Below are positions 8,662-19,903 of a stretch of 64,000 nucleotides of DNA, piece by piece. This stretch comes from an uncultured Oceanisphaera sp. (lineage in GTDB: Bacteria; Pseudomonadota; Gammaproteobacteria; Enterobacterales; Aeromonadaceae): assembly GCF_947495715.1 (NCBI RefSeq), contig NZ_CANLZU010000021.1, positions 1 to 64,000 of the forward strand. The letters run 5' to 3'. The stretch's first letter is position 1, and each line of letters starts with the position of its first letter. Both the position numbers and the translations under genes were made by a program. Below the pieces are notes generated by a model, which made no database searches, was not told the origin of the DNA, and worked only from the letters and a program-made list of their open reading frames with translations.

Positions 8662-10155
8662 TCATTTCAGGTGAATCGACATGTTGGGTCCGGCGACGAC
8701 GTCATCATCAAACCAGCGGGCGGTGACGGTTTTGGTCTCGGTATAAAAACGCACCGCCTGCTTGCCGTAGGCATGCAGGTCGCCGTAGAAAGAGTTGCGC
8801 CAGCCGGTGAAGGAGAAAAACGGCAAGGGTACCGGTATCGGCACATTGATGCCCACCTGCCCTACCTGAATTTCGTGCTGATATTTGCGCGCCGCCGCCC
8901 CCGAGGCGGTAAAGATCGAGGTGCCGTTGCCGTAGGGATTGGCGTTCACCAGCGCGATGGCCTCCTCCAGGTTGTCTACCGTTATCACCAATAATACCGG
9001 GCCGAAAATTTCTTCCTTGTAGATGCTCATCTCGGTGGTCACGCCGCTGAACAGGGTGGGCCCCAGCCAGTTGCCGTCCGGGTAACCGCTCACCTCGGCA
9101 TGACTGCCGTCGAGCAGGCAGTTGGCGCCCTCGCGCTTGCCCTCGGCAATCAGCCGCAGCACCCGCTCCCTGGCCGATGTGCTGATCAGCGGGCCGTAAC
9201 CGGCCTTGGGGTCATTCCAGATACCGGGGCGCACTTTTGCCATCGCCGCCTGCAACTCGGGAATCCAGCTGGCGGCTTCGCCCACCAGCACCGCCACCGA
9301 AATCGCCATGCAACGCTGGCCGGCAGCACCGACCGAGGCGCCAACCAGATTGTTGATCGCCTGCTGCCGATTGGCGTCGGGCAACACTACCATGTGGTTT
9401 TTAGCGCCGGCAAAGGCCTGCACCCGCTTCAGATGATCGGTGCCGGTACGGTAAATATGCTGGCCCACCGCCACCGAGCCGACGAAGGAAATCGCGCGCA
9501 CCTTTGGGTGTACCAGCAGCCGGTCGACCACTTCCTTACCACCATGCACCACTTGCAGCAGACCGTCGGGGGCGCCCGCTTCCATAAACAGCTCCGCCAG
9601 TCGCATCGGCACCAATGGATCCTGCTCCGAAGGCTTGAGCACGAAGGTGTTGCCGCAGGCGATGGCCAGCGGAAACATCCACAGCGGTATCATCGCCGGA
9701 AAGTTGAACGGCGTGATGCCCACGCACACCCCCAGCGGCTGGGTCAGGCTGTAGCAGTCGACGCCACTGGCCACGTTTTCCAGCGCTTCGCCCATGCTGA
9801 GGGCCGCGATATTGGCCGCCTGCTCCACCACCTCGATGCCGCGCCAGACATCGCCTTTGGCATCTTCGAAGGTCTTGCCGGTATCACGACTGAGCAAGCG
9901 CGCCACATCGTCGTGATGCTCTTTCAGCAGCGCCTGATACCGCAGCATTAACCGGGCCCGCTCCGGCACCGGTGTTTCCTTCCAGGTCACAAACGCTTCG
10001 CTGGCCGCCTGTATCGCCGCTGCCACTTCCGCCTCGGTGGCACAGGGCAGGCGGGCGATCACTTTCTGGGTGGCCGGGTTGTTGACCTCCAGCCACTGAT
10101 CGGTGCGGCTGGCCACCATGCTGCCGCCAATCAGCAGCGGAATCTGATACGCCAT
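8662..10155 (-). CDS. mmsA: Methylmalonate-semialdehyde dehydrogenase (CoA-acylating)
   Basis: The 497-aa aldehyde dehydrogenase family enzyme converts methylmalonate semialdehyde, NAD and CoA to propionyl-CoA and CO2, the last step specific to valine. The catalytic Cys282 sits in [10 protein letters not shown], and the cofactor-binding [11 protein letters not shown] is at 147-157. The start ATG 10155 has GGAGG seven bases upstream; the in-frame codon eight residues earlier is poorer. It follows the thiolase gene by 35 bp. A 393-bp repeat block separates it from the dehydrogenase gene downstream. Confidence 0.95.
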   Translation of the reverse strand: MAYQIPLLIGGSMVASRTDQWLEVNNPATQKVIARLPCATEAEVAAAIQAASEAFVTWKETPVPERARLMLRYQALLKEHHDDVARLLSRDTGKTFEDAKGDVWRGIEVVEQAANIAALSMGEALENVASGVDCYSLTQPLGVCVGITPFNFPAMIPLWMFPLAIACGNTFVLKPSEQDPLVPMRLAELFMEAGAPDGLLQVVHGGKEVVDRLLVHPKVRAISFVGSVAVGQHIYRTGTDHLKRVQAFAGAKNHMVVLPDANRQQAINNLVGASVGAAGQRCMAISVAVLVGEAASWIPELQAAMAKVRPGIWNDPKAGYGPLISTSARERVLRLIAEGKREGANCLLDGSHAEVSGYPDGNWLGPTLFSGVTTEMSIYKEEIFGPVLLVITVDNLEEAIALVNANPYGNGTSIFTASGAAARKYQHEIQVGQVGINVPIPVPLPFFSFTGWRNSFYGDLHAYGKQAVRFYTETKTVTARWFDDDVVAGPNMSIHLK

Positions 10156-10190
10156 GGCTATTCCTCCCTTCAGGTTCAATCAACACCGGG

Positions 10191-11372
10191 TTACATCAGC
10201 TCCAGTGCCATTGCCGTGGCTTCACCACCACCGATACACAACGCCGCCACCCCTCGCTTCAGCCCGCGTCGGCGCAGGGCATGCAGCAGGGTCACCACAA
10301 TACGGGCACCGCTGGCACCAATGGGGTGACCCAGGGCGCAGGCGCCACCATTGACGTTGACCTTGCCCGCATCGAGCCCGAGTTCGTTTATCGCCAGCAG
10401 AGTCACTACCGCAAAGGCTTCGTTGATTTCAAACAAGTCCACCTCGTCGACCTGCCAGCCGACCTTGTCCAGCAGCTTTTGAATGGCACCGATGGGCGCC
10501 AGAGTGAACTCGGCAGGCAGCTGAGCATGGGTGGCATGGCCCAGTATTCGGGCCAGGGGAACAATACCCTGCGCCCGGGCCTGCTCGGCGGTGGTGACCA
10601 CCAGCGCGGCAGCACCGTCGGAAATGGAGCTGGAATTGGCGGCCGTGACGGTGCCGTCTTTGGCAAAGGCAGGCTTGAGCCGGCGAATCTTTTCCGGCCT
10701 GGCCTTGCCCGGTTGCTCATCGGTAGCCACCGCCACCCTGTCATGCTTATGCTCGACCAGTACGGCGGTAATCTCATCGGTAAATGCCCCTTCGGCCATG
10801 GCGCGGCGGGCTCGACTCAGGGACTCGAGTGCAAAGTCATCCATCGCCTCACGGCTTACGCCGCACTTGTCTGCCGTTTGCTGGGCAAAGCTGCCCATCA
10901 GCCTCCCTTCGTAGGCGTCTTCCAGGCCGTCGAAAAACATGTGATCGAGCAGTTGAGTATGCCCCATGCGCAAGCCCGCCCGCGCCTTAGGCAACAGGTA
11001 GGGCGCCAGGCTCATGCTTTCCATGCCGCCGGCCACCATCAGCTCGGCACTGCCGGCCCTGAGCTGATCGTGCGCCAGCATCAGCGCCTTCATGCCGGAA
11101 CCACACATCTTGTTGACCGTGGTGCAACCCGTGCCCACCGGCAACCCCGCCGCCAGCGCCGCTTGCCGGGCCGGCGCCTGCCCCAGGCCCGCCGCCAGCA
11201 CGCAGCCCATCACCACTTCGTCAATTTGCTCCGGCGTGACTCCGGCCCGTTGCAGGGCGGCGGCAATGGCGGTCCCACCCAATTGTGGCGCCGGTACCGT
11301 GCCCAGCTCCCCCATCAGAGCCCCCATTGGCGTGCGGGCCGCCCCCACTATCACTATTTCGCTGTTGCTCAT
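10191..11372 (-). CDS. Acetyl-CoA C-acyltransferase (thiolase) of the valine/isoleucine cluster
   Basis: This is a 393-aa thiolase with all three catalytic residues: Cys90 in VNKMCGSGMK, His349 in LGHPIGASG and Cys379 in ALCIGGGEA. In this setting it probably cleaves 2-methylacetoacetyl-CoA from isoleucine, as proposed for ivdA-type genes; acetoacetyl-CoA from the leucine branch is also possible. The start after GGTGGAG is preferred over an ATG five codons upstream. It is the first gene of the minus-strand cluster and divergent from liuA. Confidence 0.9.
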   Translation of the reverse strand: MSNSEIVIVGAARTPMGALMGELGTVPAPQLGGTAIAAALQRAGVTPEQIDEVVMGCVLAAGLGQAPARQAALAAGLPVGTGCTTVNKMCGSGMKALMLAHDQLRAGSAELMVAGGMESMSLAPYLLPKARAGLRMGHTQLLDHMFFDGLEDAYEGRLMGSFAQQTADKCGVSREAMDDFALESLSRARRAMAEGAFTDEITAVLVEHKHDRVAVATDEQPGKARPEKIRRLKPAFAKDGTVTAANSSSISDGAAALVVTTAEQARAQGIVPLARILGHATHAQLPAEFTLAPIGAIQKLLDKVGWQVDEVDLFEINEAFAVVTLLAINELGLDAGKVNVNGGACALGHPIGASGARIVVTLLHALRRRGLKRGVAALCIGGGEATAMALELM

Positions 11373-11430
11373 GCTGGCTCCACCCATCCGTGAAACAAAG
11401 CAGAAAGTGTCTATTTATTCTGCTGAATAA

Positions 11431-11532
11431 GGACAAAGGGCCAGCTCCGCCGACTCGCTGTGAATACCTCCATGTACGCTCACACATGCCTTCCCTGGCA
11501 TGTGACGGTCTGCGGAGCCGATCCCTTTGTCC
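11431..11532 (-). repeat. ANGGA-hairpin palindromic unit E2 (single, reversed)
   Basis: Outer arms starting GGACAAAGGG (11431) and ending CCCTTTGTCC (11532) enclose two hairpins: TAC-loop-GTA (11465-11476) and ACATGCC-loop-GGCATGT (11484-11503). Read on the minus strand the loops are ATGGAG and AGGGAA. The unit lies in the 347-bp divergent gap between the thiolase gene and liuA. The rest of that gap holds the two promoters and a short palindrome AACTATAGTT near 11636; I recognise no LiuR-type site. Confidence 0.85.
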
Positions 11533-11719
11533 TCTCGCAAATAGCGGCGTCATCTGTATGGAACTCCACCCCCCCACTCCTGCGCACCATCTCAAATACT
11601 TATTCAAGCTTAGCCGCCGCCAATCGCCCTGTGGCAACTATAGTTAATTCGGCAACACCGGCAGCAAACGAACCCATATTTGGCACCGCAGTCCCTGCCC
11701 CCATCAAGAGGAGGACGCC

Positions 11720-12883
11720 ATGACTCTCAACTCCCCCCTGAATATTGGGTTGGACGACACCCTGACCCTGCTGCGCGAGCAGGTCGCGGCCTTCGCCAAA
11801 CACGAAGTCGCCCCGCTGGCCGATGCCATCGATCGGGAGAATCGTTTCCCTGCCGAGCTGTGGCCCAAACTCGGTGACATGGGATTGTTCGGCATCACGG
11901 TGGACGAGGCCTGGGGCGGCGTGAACATGGGTTATCTGGCCCATGTGCTGGCGATGGAAGAAATAAGTCGGGCCTCGGCGGCGGTAGGGCTGTCTTACGG
12001 CGCCCATTCCAATCTGTGCGTCAATCAGATCCATCGCCATGGCAGCGAAGCCCAGAAACAACGCTACCTGCCACCCTTGCTCAGCGGCGAGCATATCGGC
12101 GCCCTGGCCATGTCCGAGCCCAATGCGGGATCCGACGTGGTGTCGATGAGCCTGCAGGCCCGGGCCGACGGCGATCACTTCGTGCTGAACGGCACCAAGA
12201 TGTGGATCACCAACGGGCCCGAAGCCCAGGTGCTGGTGGTGTACGCCAAGACAGAGCCGCAGGCCACAAGCCGCGGTATCAGTGCCTTCATCGTGGAGCG
12301 CGACACGCCCGGTTTCAGCCACGCCCAGAAGCTCGACAAACTCGGCATGCGCGGCTCCAGCACCTGCGAACTGGTGTTTCAGGACTGCCGGGTGCCGGCG
12401 GCCAATCTGCTCGGTCCGCTGAACGGCGGAGTGGATGTGCTGATGAGCGGCCTCGATTACGAACGGCTGGTGCTGGCCGGCGGGCCGCTCGGCATCATGC
12501 AGGCGGCCATGGATCTGGTGCTGCCCTACGTGCGCGAACGCAAACAATTCGGCCGGGCCATCGGCGACTTTCAGCTGGTGCAGGGAAAGCTGGCGGACAT
12601 GTACACTCAAATGAACGCCGCCCGCTGCTATACCTACATGACCGCCATGGCGGCGGACCGGGGCGAGCTGAATCGCAAGGATGCCGCCGGCGTGATTCTG
12701 CTGGCTTCAGAAACCGCCACTCAAATGGCACTGGACGCCATTCAGCTGCTGGGCGGCAACGGCTATATCAACGAGTTTCCCGCCGGCCGACTGCTGCGGG
12801 ATGCCAAGCTGTACGAAATCGGCGCCGGCACCTCGGAGATCCGCCGCATGCTGATCGGCCGCGAGCTGGTACAGAATCGGTGA
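11720..12883 (+). CDS. liuA: Isovaleryl-CoA dehydrogenase
   Basis: The 387-aa acyl-CoA dehydrogenase is the first enzyme of the leucine/isovalerate pathway and produces 3-methylcrotonyl-CoA while reducing ETF. The family-specific catalytic base is Glu248 in [14 protein letters not shown]. The usual C-terminal Glu position is Gly in [11 protein letters not shown], which is the hallmark of isovaleryl-CoA dehydrogenases. AGGAGG precedes the ATG closely. It is followed by liuB after 183 bp that contain repeat unit E3. Confidence 0.95.
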   Translation: MTLNSPLNIGLDDTLTLLREQVAAFAKHEVAPLADAIDRENRFPAELWPKLGDMGLFGITVDEAWGGVNMGYLAHVLAMEEISRASAAVGLSYGAHSNLCVNQIHRHGSEAQKQRYLPPLLSGEHIGALAMSEPNAGSDVVSMSLQARADGDHFVLNGTKMWITNGPEAQVLVVYAKTEPQATSRGISAFIVERDTPGFSHAQKLDKLGMRGSSTCELVFQDCRVPAANLLGPLNGGVDVLMSGLDYERLVLAGGPLGIMQAAMDLVLPYVRERKQFGRAIGDFQLVQGKLADMYTQMNAARCYTYMTAMAADRGELNRKDAAGVILLASETATQMALDAIQLLGGNGYINEFPAGRLLRDAKLYEIGAGTSEIRRMLIGRELVQNR

Positions 12884-12922
12884 TTGTTTATGTCTGGAAC
12901 AGACAGTTTCAAGCTTACAGAG

Positions 12923-13030
12923 CGGATGAAGGGATCTGCTCAGCCGACCATCACGTGACAGGGATGTCATGTGTTGAGCGTTACAGGGATGTACTTGAAG
13001 CGTGTCGGCGGAGCAAACCCTTTACCCGTT
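12923..13030 (+). repeat. ANGGA-hairpin palindromic unit E3 (single, inside liu operon)
   Basis: The outer arms GGGATCTGCTC...CCGAC and GTCGGCGGAGC...CCC enclose two hairpins with loop AGGGAT. The first has arms ACGTGAC/GTCATGT at 12953-12972, the second TAC/GTA near 12982-12993. Both present ACAGGGATGT in the plus-strand transcript. The unit is in the sense orientation between liuA and liuB, so it should be part of the liu mRNA. Confidence 0.85.
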
Positions 13031-13066
13031 CATTAACGGAGCACACACGCAACGCGGGAGTCGGTC

Positions 13067-14671
<1,605 letters not shown>

Positions 14672-14679
14672 GAGGCAAG

Positions 14680-15477
14680 ATGAAGGAGCCCGTGCTACTG
14701 CAGCAATGCCGCCCCGGCGTGTGGGAGCTGATACTGAACCGGCCCGAACGCCGCAACGCCTTCGACGCGCGGCTGATTGCCGCCATGCGCGAGCAACTGG
14801 AGCAGGCTGCCCGCCAACCCGGACTGCGGGTGCTGGTGCTGCGCGGGGCCGGTAGCCACTTCAGTGCCGGGGCGGATCTGGGCTGGATGCAACAGACGGC
14901 CAGCCTCGATGAGAGACAGAATCTGATTGATGCCCGGCAACTGGCCCAGCTGTTGTGGCAGCTGGATACCTTTCCTCATCCGACCCTGGCGCTGGTGCAG
15001 GGCGCCGCCTACGGTGGCGCCCTGGGGTTGATTGCCTGCTGCGACCTGGTGGTGGCCGCGGCGGACGCACGCTTTGCCCTGAGCGAGGTGAAGCTGGGCC
15101 TGATTCCCGCCACTATCAGCCCCTATGTGTTGCGCGCCATCGGCGCCCGCCTGGCTAGGCGTTACATGCTCACCGCCGAAGTCATGGCAGCCGACGTGGC
15201 CGAGCGGCTGGGGCTGGTGCATCTGCAGGCCTCCCCCGACCAAAGCCTGGATGACGCGGCGGCGCCCCTTATTCAGGCGATAAGTCGCAATGCCCCCCAG
15301 GCCCTTGCCGCCGCCAAGCAGCTGGTGCGGGATTTTTCCGGCCGGGTCATCGACGAGGCGTTAATCGAAGACAGTGCCCGCCGCCTTGCCGAGCTGCGGG
15401 TCGGCGTCGAGGCCCGGGAAGGGCTGGATGCCTTTATCAACAAGCGCAAGCCTGCCTGGGAGGACAAGGATGTTTAA
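14680..15477 (+). CDS. liuC: 3-methylglutaconyl-CoA hydratase
   Basis: The 265-aa enoyl-CoA hydratase family enzyme adds water to 3-methylglutaconyl-CoA to give HMG-CoA. Motifs: FSAGADLGWM (61-70), the oxyanion loop GAAYGGALGL (108-117) and Glu136 in SEVKLGL. The start follows GGAGG by five bases; a longer in-frame reading would overlap liuB deeply and was rejected. Its last eight bases overlap liuD. It is the only simple hydratase in the window, so it might also serve methacrylyl-CoA, but that is speculation. Confidence 0.94.
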   Translation: MKEPVLLQQCRPGVWELILNRPERRNAFDARLIAAMREQLEQAARQPGLRVLVLRGAGSHFSAGADLGWMQQTASLDERQNLIDARQLAQLLWQLDTFPHPTLALVQGAAYGGALGLIACCDLVVAAADARFALSEVKLGLIPATISPYVLRAIGARLARRYMLTAEVMAADVAERLGLVHLQASPDQSLDDAAAPLIQAISRNAPQALAAAKQLVRDFSGRVIDEALIEDSARRLAELRVGVEAREGLDAFINKRKPAWEDKDV

Positions 15478-17491
15478 CCGAATACTGATTGCCAACCGGG
15501 GTGAAATTGCCTATCGCATCATCCGCACCGCCCACCGGCTCGGCATCGAGACGGTGGCCGTGTATTCCGATGCCGATGCAAATGCCGCCCATGTGGAGCT
15601 GGCCGACCAGGCCTGGCGGCTGGGGCCGGCCCCGGCCAGCGACAGTTATCTTTGCCAGGACAAGTTACTGGATATCGCCAAGGCCTGTGGCGCCGAGGCC
15701 ATTCATCCGGGCTACGGCTTTCTGTCGGAGAACGCCGACTTCGCCCATGCCTGCGCCGAGCAAGGATTAGTCTTTATCGGGCCGCCCGCCGCCGCCATCA
15801 CCGCCATGGGCTCCAAGTCTGCCGCCAAGGCGCTGATGAGTGCCGCCGGTGTGCCGGTAGTGCCCGGCTATCACGGGACCAATCAAGATCTCGGCCAGCT
15901 GAGAACAGAGGCCGAACGCTGCGGCTTTCCGCTGCTGCTGAAGGCGGTAGCCGGCGGCGGCGGCAAGGGCATGCGGGTGGTCCATTCGATTGATGACTTC
16001 GACGAGGCACTGGCCTCGGCCCGCCGCGAGGCCAGTGCCGCCTTTGGCAATGACGCCATGCTACTGGAACGCTACCTGCCCCAGGCGCGTCATGTGGAGG
16101 TACAGGTATTCTGCGACCAGTTCGGTCACGGCATTTATCTGTCGGAGCGAGACTGCTCGGTGCAGCGCCGTCACCAAAAGGTGCTGGAAGAAGCCCCCGC
16201 CCCCCATCTTGCACCACAAACCCGCATCGCCATCGGCGAAGCGGCGGTCAGGGCGGCGCTGGCCATCGACTATCGCGGCGCCGGCACGGTGGAGTTTCTG
16301 TATCTGGCCGACGGCGACTTTTTCTTTATGGAAATGAACACCCGCCTGCAGGTGGAGCACCCGGTCACCGAGCTGATCACCGGCCTGGATCTGGTGGAGT
16401 GGCAGTTACGCGTCGCCTACGGCGAGCCACTGCCGCTGGCCCAGGAACAAATAAAGCTTCAGGGGCACGCCGTGGAGGCCCGAGTCTATGCGGAAGATCC
16501 CGAGCATGAGTTTCTGCCCGCCGCCGGCACCCTGCATTATCTGCACGAGCCCGGCACCGGCACCACTGGCAGTCCAGCGGCCGTTATTCGGCTGGATACC
16601 GGCGTGCGCCAGGGTGACGAGGTCGGAATATTCTACGATCCATTGATCGCCAAACTGATCGTCTGGGCCGAGACCCGCGAGCAAGCCCTGCGCCAGCTGG
16701 CCCGCTCGCTGGCGCAATATCGTATCGGCGGCGTGCGCACCAATCTGCGCTTTCTGCATAGGCTTGCCGAATCGGCCCCGCTGAAGGCCGCCGAGCTGCA
16801 CACCGGCTTTATTGAGCAACACGGTGAGCTGTTGTTTACCCCACCTGCCCTGCAGCCATCCCGGGTGCTGGCACTCTGCGCCGCCTTTGTACTGCTCACC
16901 GAATCCGACGAAGACAGCTCCCCTTTTGCCAGCCGTCAGGGCTGGCGGCTCAATCTGCCGGCCAGCAGGAAATTAGTGTTGAAACGGGAAGAAAAAATCG
17001 GTGAAGTCGACATTGATGCCGATCATTCGGGCTGGCGAATGACGGTTGACGATCAGTCACATAGCATCACCGCCGAACTGCACGGGGACCAACTGCAGGC
17101 GGTGCTCGACGGCATACCGCTGCGTTGCCATCTGGCCCGGTACCGGGATCGACTCTGGCTGTTTTATCAGGCCGAGTGTTACCAGGTGCAATTGCACCAG
17201 GCCGATGTCCAGCAGACCGGCACCCATGATGGCGGCGGCCTCAGTGCCCCCATGCCCGGGATGGTCAGCCAGCTCAAGGTGGCGGTCGGCGATGTGGTTG
17301 CCACCGGCCAGACGCTGCTGGTGCTGGAGGCGATGAAGATGGAGCACCCCATCGTCGCCCCCATTGCCGGGCGGGTAGCCGAGGTGTATTACCGGCAAGG
17401 CAGCCAGGTCGATGAAGGTGCCGAATTGCTGCGACTGGAGCCAGAGTTGAAGCCCGAGTTACAGCCAGAGCAGGAGCCAAAGGCGCCATGA
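15470..17491 (+). CDS. liuD: Methylcrotonyl-CoA carboxylase, biotin-containing (alpha) subunit
   Basis: The 673-aa protein has an N-terminal biotin carboxylase (about 1-450) and a C-terminal biotin carrier domain. The ATP-grasp loop GGGGKGMRVV, the EMNTRLQVEHPVTE signature and the biotinylation site EAMKMEHP (Lys about 623) are intact. ATG 15470 follows GGACAAGG and overlaps liuC by eight bases; the longer in-frame extension overlaps liuC far more and is not used. After the biotin domain there is an unusual Glu/Pro/Lys-rich tail of about 17 residues. The stop overlaps the liuE start (ATGA). Confidence 0.96.
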   Translation: MFNRILIANRGEIAYRIIRTAHRLGIETVAVYSDADANAAHVELADQAWRLGPAPASDSYLCQDKLLDIAKACGAEAIHPGYGFLSENADFAHACAEQGLVFIGPPAAAITAMGSKSAAKALMSAAGVPVVPGYHGTNQDLGQLRTEAERCGFPLLLKAVAGGGGKGMRVVHSIDDFDEALASARREASAAFGNDAMLLERYLPQARHVEVQVFCDQFGHGIYLSERDCSVQRRHQKVLEEAPAPHLAPQTRIAIGEAAVRAALAIDYRGAGTVEFLYLADGDFFFMEMNTRLQVEHPVTELITGLDLVEWQLRVAYGEPLPLAQEQIKLQGHAVEARVYAEDPEHEFLPAAGTLHYLHEPGTGTTGSPAAVIRLDTGVRQGDEVGIFYDPLIAKLIVWAETREQALRQLARSLAQYRIGGVRTNLRFLHRLAESAPLKAAELHTGFIEQHGELLFTPPALQPSRVLALCAAFVLLTESDEDSSPFASRQGWRLNLPASRKLVLKREEKIGEVDIDADHSGWRMTVDDQSHSITAELHGDQLQAVLDGIPLRCHLARYRDRLWLFYQAECYQVQLHQADVQQTGTHDGGGLSAPMPGMVSQLKVAVGDVVATGQTLLVLEAMKMEHPIVAPIAGRVAEVYYRQGSQVDEGAELLRLEPELKPELQPEQEPKAP

Positions 17492-18378
17492 ACGACAAGG
17501 TCAAACTGGTGGAAGTCGGCCCGCGCGACGGCCTGCAGAACGAGCCGGGGCTGGTGCCGACGGCGGTGAAAATCGCGCTGGTCGAGCGTCTCGCCGACTG
17601 TGGCCTGGGCCATATCGAGGCCGCCAGCTTTGTCTCGCCCAAATGGGTACCGCAAATGGCCGACGGCCACGCCGTGCTCACCGGTATTCGGCGCCGGCCC
17701 CAGGTGATCTACAGCGCCCTCACCCCCAATATGCACGGCCTGGAGGCAGCCCTGACCGCCGGTGCCGACGAAGTGGCGGTGTTTACCGCCGCTTCCGAGT
17801 CGTTCTGCCGGCACAATATCCATTGCTCCATCGCAGAGAGCCTGACCCGCTTCGCGCCGCTGCTGGCCAAGGCCCGGCAGCATCGGCTACGAGTGCGCGG
17901 CTATGTGTCCACCGTGCTCGGCTGCCCCTATGAAGGCAAGGTGTCGCCCGCCGCCGTGGCCCGGGTGGCCGACGCCTTGTACCAACTGGGCTGCGCTGAA
18001 ATCTCTCTCGGCGACACCATCGGCATAGGCACCCCGAACCGGGCCCGGGCCATGTTGGCCGCGGTACGCCGGCAGGTGCCGATAGAAAACCTGGCCGTGC
18101 ATTTTCACGATACCTACGGCCAGGCGCTGGCCAATATTCATGCGCTGCTGGAAGATGGTATTCGCATCATCGACAGTTCGGTCGCCGGGCTCGGCGGCTG
18201 CCCCTACGCCCCCGGCGCCTCGGGTAACATCGCCACCGAAGAGGTGGTTTATCTGCTCAACGGGCTGGGCCTGGACACCGGCGTCGATCTGGACCGACTG
18301 GTAGACACCGGCCGCTGGATCAGCCAGCAGCTGGGCCGGCACAACGGCTCCAAGGTGGGCCTGGCCTGGCCAAAGTGA
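17488..18378 (+). CDS. liuE: Hydroxymethylglutaryl-CoA lyase
   Basis: The 296-aa TIM-barrel lyase cleaves HMG-CoA to acetyl-CoA and acetoacetate and so completes leucine breakdown. VGPRDGLQNE near the N-terminus carries metal and substrate ligands, and GLGGCPYAPGASGN contains the active-site cysteine loop. It overlaps liuD by four bases. No acetoacetate-activating gene (CoA transferase or acetoacetyl-CoA synthetase) and no liuR regulator lie in the window, so those must be elsewhere. Confidence 0.95.
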   Translation: MNDKVKLVEVGPRDGLQNEPGLVPTAVKIALVERLADCGLGHIEAASFVSPKWVPQMADGHAVLTGIRRRPQVIYSALTPNMHGLEAALTAGADEVAVFTAASESFCRHNIHCSIAESLTRFAPLLAKARQHRLRVRGYVSTVLGCPYEGKVSPAAVARVADALYQLGCAEISLGDTIGIGTPNRARAMLAAVRRQVPIENLAVHFHDTYGQALANIHALLEDGIRIIDSSVAGLGGCPYAPGASGNIATEEVVYLLNGLGLDTGVDLDRLVDTGRWISQQLGRHNGSKVGLAWPK

Positions 18379-18401
18379 GGGGGTAAAAATCTGGCAATGT
18401 C

Positions 18402-18666
18402 GGACAAAGGATCCGCTCCGCCGACTCGCTATGAATACCTCCGTGTACGCTCTCTGTTTCATCCCTGAAACAGAAGGTCGCCGGAGCAGATCCCTTTGTC
18501 CTTCTTGATGCTACCGCGTCTTCGGTTAGCCTTGTCTACGGGCAACTCGGTATTCAAGAAGAGGCAACAGAGAACGGCTCCCACGACCGTGAAATGCCAG
18601 GGATGGCATTTCCGAGCTTACATGGACGTACTCGTAGCGCGTCGTGGGAGGTGGCTGTGTTGCCTC
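18402..18666. repeat. Paired ANGGA-hairpin element E4
   Basis: A reversed unit (18402-18501) and a forward unit (18561-18666) are joined by a 59-nt linker containing CAACTCGG. In the reversed unit the first hairpin has arms TCTGTTTC and GAAACAGA; in the forward unit it has AAATGCC and GGCATTT. Each has loop AGGGAT when read in sense. The second hairpins have loops ACGGAG and ATGGAC. It fills most of the 463-bp gap between liuE and mdh. The rest holds a short run of AATCCC-type heptamers (18764-18790) and the mdh terminator. Confidence 0.85.
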
Positions 18667-18796
18667 TGGAGATAAAGCCAATTCATCGTAAAAGGTTAGA
18701 TCTGTGCATCAGAACCTGCTCTGCAGGTTTTCGCGGCTGAAGCACGCGACTACTCCCCTCAAATCCCCAATCCCTATTCCCCAATCCCTGAACTGA

Positions 18797-18822
18797 AAAA
18801 GGGAGCCGAAGCTCCCTTTTTT
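18797..18822 (-). terminator. Intrinsic terminator of mdh (probably bidirectional)
   Basis: The perfect stem AAAAGGGAGC/GCTCCCTTTT around CGAA lies 20 bp past the mdh stop. On the minus strand a T-run follows the stem (complement of 18796-18800). On the plus strand TTTTTT follows, so it can also stop liu transcripts. Confidence 0.9.
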
Positions 18823-18841
18823 AGCGGACCGAATTCGAACC

Positions 18842-19780
18842 TTACTGGTTAACGAACTCGACACCCTTGACGATATCGCCTTTCAGGGTTTCCAGCATGC
18901 CGTCCATCGCGGCCTGTTCGAATGCGCTGATTTCGCCGTAAGGCAGCACTTTCTCAACGCCGTTCTTGCCCAGCAGTACCGGCTGTGCGAAGAATTGAGC
19001 GTGCTCGCTGCCGCCGTCGACGTAGGTGCACTCGACCACATTGGCTTCGCCCTGCATGGCCTTGACCAGAGACAGTGCGAAACGACAGGCAGCCTGACCC
19101 ATGGACAGGGTGGCAGAACCGCCGCCGGCCTTGGCTTCAACCACTTCGGTACCGGCATTCTGGATGCGGTAGGTCATCTTCTCGATTTCTTCATCGGAGA
19201 AAGAAGCACCTTCTACCTGAGACAGCAACGGCAGTATGGTCACGCCGCTGTGGCCACCGATCACCGGTACTTTAACATCAGAAACATTCAGACCCTTGGC
19301 TTCGGCCACGAAGGTCTCGGCGCGGATCACGTCCAGCGTAGTGATACCGAACAGCTTGTTCTTGTCGTAGACACCGGCTTTCTTCAGCACTTCGGCGGCA
19401 ATCGGCACAGTAGTGTTCACCGGGTTGGTGATGATGGCGATGCAGGCCTTGGGGCAAGTGGCAGCGGCTTTCTCGATCAGGTTTTTGACGATACCGGCGT
19501 TCACGTTGAACAGGTCGGCACGATCCATGCCCGGCTTACGAGCAACACCGGCGGAGATCAGCACGATATCGGCGCCTTCCAGCGCAGGAGTCGGATCTTC
19601 ACCACCAAAACCAACCACGCTGACGGCAGTCGGGATGTGGCTCAGGTCGGCGGCAACACCGGGAGTGACGGGGGCAATATCATACAGGCTTAATGCAGAA
19701 CCGGCAGGCAGGTTGTTTTTCAACAGCAGGGCCAAAGCCTGACCGATACCACCGGCGGCTCCAAGTACGGCAACTTTCAT
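18842..19780 (-). CDS. mdh: Malate dehydrogenase
   Basis: The 312-aa NAD-dependent TCA-cycle enzyme interconverts malate and oxaloacetate. Every key residue of the E. coli enzyme is at the same position: GAAGGIG (7-13), Arg81 and Arg87 in the mobile loop, Asp150, Arg153 and catalytic His177 in GGHSG. It ends at a strong terminator. Upstream, 123 bp separate it from artM on the same strand. In E. coli mdh is the divergent neighbour of argR; here the art operon lies between them. Confidence 0.98.
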   Translation of the reverse strand: MKVAVLGAAGGIGQALALLLKNNLPAGSALSLYDIAPVTPGVAADLSHIPTAVSVVGFGGEDPTPALEGADIVLISAGVARKPGMDRADLFNVNAGIVKNLIEKAAATCPKACIAIITNPVNTTVPIAAEVLKKAGVYDKNKLFGITTLDVIRAETFVAEAKGLNVSDVKVPVIGGHSGVTILPLLSQVEGASFSDEEIEKMTYRIQNAGTEVVEAKAGGGSATLSMGQAACRFALSLVKAMQGEANVVECTYVDGGSEHAQFFAQPVLLGKNGVEKVLPYGEISAFEQAAMDGMLETLKGDIVKGVEFVNQ

Positions 19781-19903
19781 AGCTGAACTCCGTTTTATTA
19801 TGGGTTGTTAGACGTTTCCTAGGGCTTTAGCAACATAGCGAAAGCGCCGTAGAAAGACAATGGGTAAGGCTGGGTGAATGCGCAGTTCTGTGAAGCGCGC
19901 GGC

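Noticed and set aside
8352-8726. 124-aa open frame in the C-rich repeat between mmsA and the acyl-CoA dehydrogenase gene
   Set aside because: It is repeat-derived, overlaps mmsA antisense at its end, and has no recognisable protein features.
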